Source of the DNA: an uncultured Clostridia bacterium
GTDB taxonomy: Bacteria > Bacillota > Clostridia > TANB77 > CAG-508
NCBI GenBank assembly: GCA_934130085.1
Contig: CAKOXK010000001.1
Coordinates: 248,001 to 312,000, forward strand
Length of the DNA: 64,000 nt
Reading direction: 5' to 3'
Made by a program: the position numbers and the translations under genes
Part shown: piece after piece, positions 62,590 through 64,000 of the stretch
Layout: each line of letters starts with the position of its first letter
Numbering within the stretch: the stretch's first letter is position 1
Notes under the pieces: model-generated
Told to the model about the DNA's origin: nothing
Databases searched by the model: none
The model's input: only the letters and a program-made list of their open reading frames with translations

Positions 62590-63972
62590 ATGGTTAATGA
62601 TATGGAAACTTTGGTTTCACTTTGCAAAAATAGAGGTTATATTTATCCGGGTTCAGAAATTTATGGTGGACTTGCTAATACATGGGATTATGGACCTTTA
62701 GGAGTGGAGTTAAAAAATAATTTAAAGGCTGCATGGATAAAAAAGTTTATACATGATAGAAAAGATTCTGTTGGTATTGATTCTGCAATTTTAATGAATC
62801 CTGAAACGTGGGTTGCTACAGGTCATCTTTCAACTTTTACAGATCCTTTGATTGATTGCAAAGATTGTAAAACGAGACATAGAGCAGATAAGTTAATTGA
62901 AAATTGGGCTAGTGAAAATGGAATCGATATGTGTGCCGATGGTATGTCTAATGAACAATTAATTAATTATATAAATGAACATAATATTAATTGTCCTAAT
63001 TGTGGTAAGCATAATTTTACTGATATTAGACAGTTTAATCTGATGTTCAAGACTTTCCAAGGTGTTACAGAAGATTCTAAGGCTCAGATTTATTTGAGAC
63101 CTGAAACATGTCAAGGTATTTTTGTTAATTTCAAGAATATTTTAAGAACTTCAAGAAAACGTGTTCCTATGGGAATTGGTCAAGTGGGAAAGGCTTTTAG
63201 AAATGAAATTACTCCAGGTAATTTTATTTTTAGAACTAGAGAGTTTGAGCAAATGGAATACGAGTTTTTCTGCAAGCCTGGTGATGATTTGGAATGGTTT
63301 GAGTATTTTGAAAATTACTGTAAAGACTTCCTATTAAGTTTAGGTATGAAAGAGGAGAATATCAGATTTAGAAAACATTCTAAAGAGGAGCTTGTTTTTT
63401 ATAGCAAGGCTACTACCGATATTGAGTTCAATTTCCCATTTGGTTGGGGTGAGCTTTGGGGAATTGCTGATAGAACTGATTATGATTTAACAAGACACAT
63501 GGAGCATTCAAAGCAAGAGTTATCTTATATTGATCCAGAAACTAATGAGAAGTTTATACCTTATGTAATTGAGCCTTCTGTTGGTGTTGATAGATTATTA
63601 CTTGCTATGCTTTGCAATAGTTATGAACTTCAAGATTTGGGAGAAGGAGATTCAAGAGTTGTTCTACATTTACATCCAAGTATTGCGCCATTTAAGCTAG
63701 CTATTTTGCCTTTGTCAAAGAAGCTTAACGAGAAGTCAAATGAGATTTATGATATGCTTTCAAAGAAATTTAATTGTGACTATGATGAGTCTGGTTCAAT
63801 TGGAAAGCGTTATAGAAGAGAAGATGAAATAGGTACTCCTTATTGCGTAACTGTAGATTTTGATACTTTAAATGATAATAAAGTTACTATTAGAGATAGA
63901 GATACTATGGAGCAAATAAGAATTTCAATAGATGAAATTGAAAATTACATTGAAGAAAAATTAGAATTTTAA
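62590..63972 (+). CDS. glyQS: Glycyl-tRNA synthetase (single-chain alpha2 type)
   Basis: 460 residues from ATG 62590, 7 nt after GGAGG; the ATG at 62566 has no ribosome site. Class II core: [23 protein letters not shown], a zinc-ribbon-like CKDC/CPNC pair, motif 2 [25 protein letters not shown], motif 3 [14 protein letters not shown] and the C-terminal anticodon domain. This is the eukaryote/Gram-positive alpha2 form, not GlyQ-GlyS. The last 28 bases of the window contain AAGTGAGG, perhaps the ribosome site of the next gene. Confidence 0.95.
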   Translation: MVNDMETLVSLCKNRGYIYPGSEIYGGLANTWDYGPLGVELKNNLKAAWIKKFIHDRKDSVGIDSAILMNPETWVATGHLSTFTDPLIDCKDCKTRHRADKLIENWASENGIDMCADGMSNEQLINYINEHNINCPNCGKHNFTDIRQFNLMFKTFQGVTEDSKAQIYLRPETCQGIFVNFKNILRTSRKRVPMGIGQVGKAFRNEITPGNFIFRTREFEQMEYEFFCKPGDDLEWFEYFENYCKDFLLSLGMKEENIRFRKHSKEELVFYSKATTDIEFNFPFGWGELWGIADRTDYDLTRHMEHSKQELSYIDPETNEKFIPYVIEPSVGVDRLLLAMLCNSYELQDLGEGDSRVVLHLHPSIAPFKLAILPLSKKLNEKSNEIYDMLSKKFNCDYDESGSIGKRYRREDEIGTPYCVTVDFDTLNDNKVTIRDRDTMEQIRISIDEIENYIEEKLEF

Positions 63973-64000
63973 TTATAATTTAAAGAAGTGAGGTAATTAA

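Noticed and set aside
1..64000. CRISPR array, prophage, integrase or restriction system
   Set aside because: No regularly spaced repeats and no Cas, phage structural, integrase or restriction genes were recognised.

Overview
The window is a 64 kb piece of an A+T-rich (about 70% A+T by eye) Gram-positive genome. The spore genes (ylbJ, a spoIVFA/spoIVFB pair), the division set sepF-divIVA, strong AGGAGG ribosome sites and the many prepilin-like proteins with C-type-lectin/FGE folds point to a spore-forming member of the Clostridia, probably a gut lineage. The lineage is inference; the gene content is read directly.

Most of the window is housekeeping. From the left: tRNA-Met(CAT), ylbJ, a peptidase S51, mfd, a TrmH-family methyltransferase, aspS, a short ftsZ, spoIVFA-spoIVFB. 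After the accessory block: rpsF-ssb-rpsR, a Zn/Mn ABC transporter (znuA-C-B) joined to a class B PBP, a flavin reductase, a large sortase-anchored adhesin, pth, an RNase E/G, an acyl-CoA synthetase, rimO, a YgjP-type peptidase, dut, carD, dnaG-rpoD, an acyl-ACP thioesterase, a PflX-like radical-SAM protein, the glycolytic run gap-pgk-tpiA-gpmI, a YezG-like orphan immunity gene, gatD, two tiny Cys-rich proteins, mutL, miaA, an HlyD-like protein, sepF, divIVA, rsmD and glyQS.

The accessory block is about 12.8-19.1 kb. It holds two divergent prepilin-like surface-protein genes whose first ~560 bp are near-identical inverted copies, then a small secreted protein (18101-18757) whose last 43 codons form the variable repeat of a diversity-generating retroelement (DGR). 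The matching adenine-rich template repeat lies 126 bp downstream (18875-19009). By my hand alignment 14 of 36 aligned template adenines are changed in the variable repeat against 5 of 93 other bases, which is the DGR signature. No reverse transcriptase or Avd is encoded in the window, and a broken prepilin start lies right after the template. The cassette is therefore either served in trans or decaying. Two more FGE-fold proteins (33047-34585 and 60960-62465) share the fold but show no match to this template.

Scattered between genes is a family of ~115-147 bp palindromic elements (about 10.1-10.3, 17.7, 25.8, 43.2, 45.3 and 59.6-59.8 kb). They have 13-24 bp terminal inverted repeats and an inner hairpin whose arms change in a compensatory way between copies. 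Other oddities are a FtsZ without the usual C-terminal peptide, a CapA-like protein lacking its metal-site residues, 36-bp tandem repeats in the mutL linker, short upstream ORFs before tpiA and dut, and a decayed copy of the pth start.
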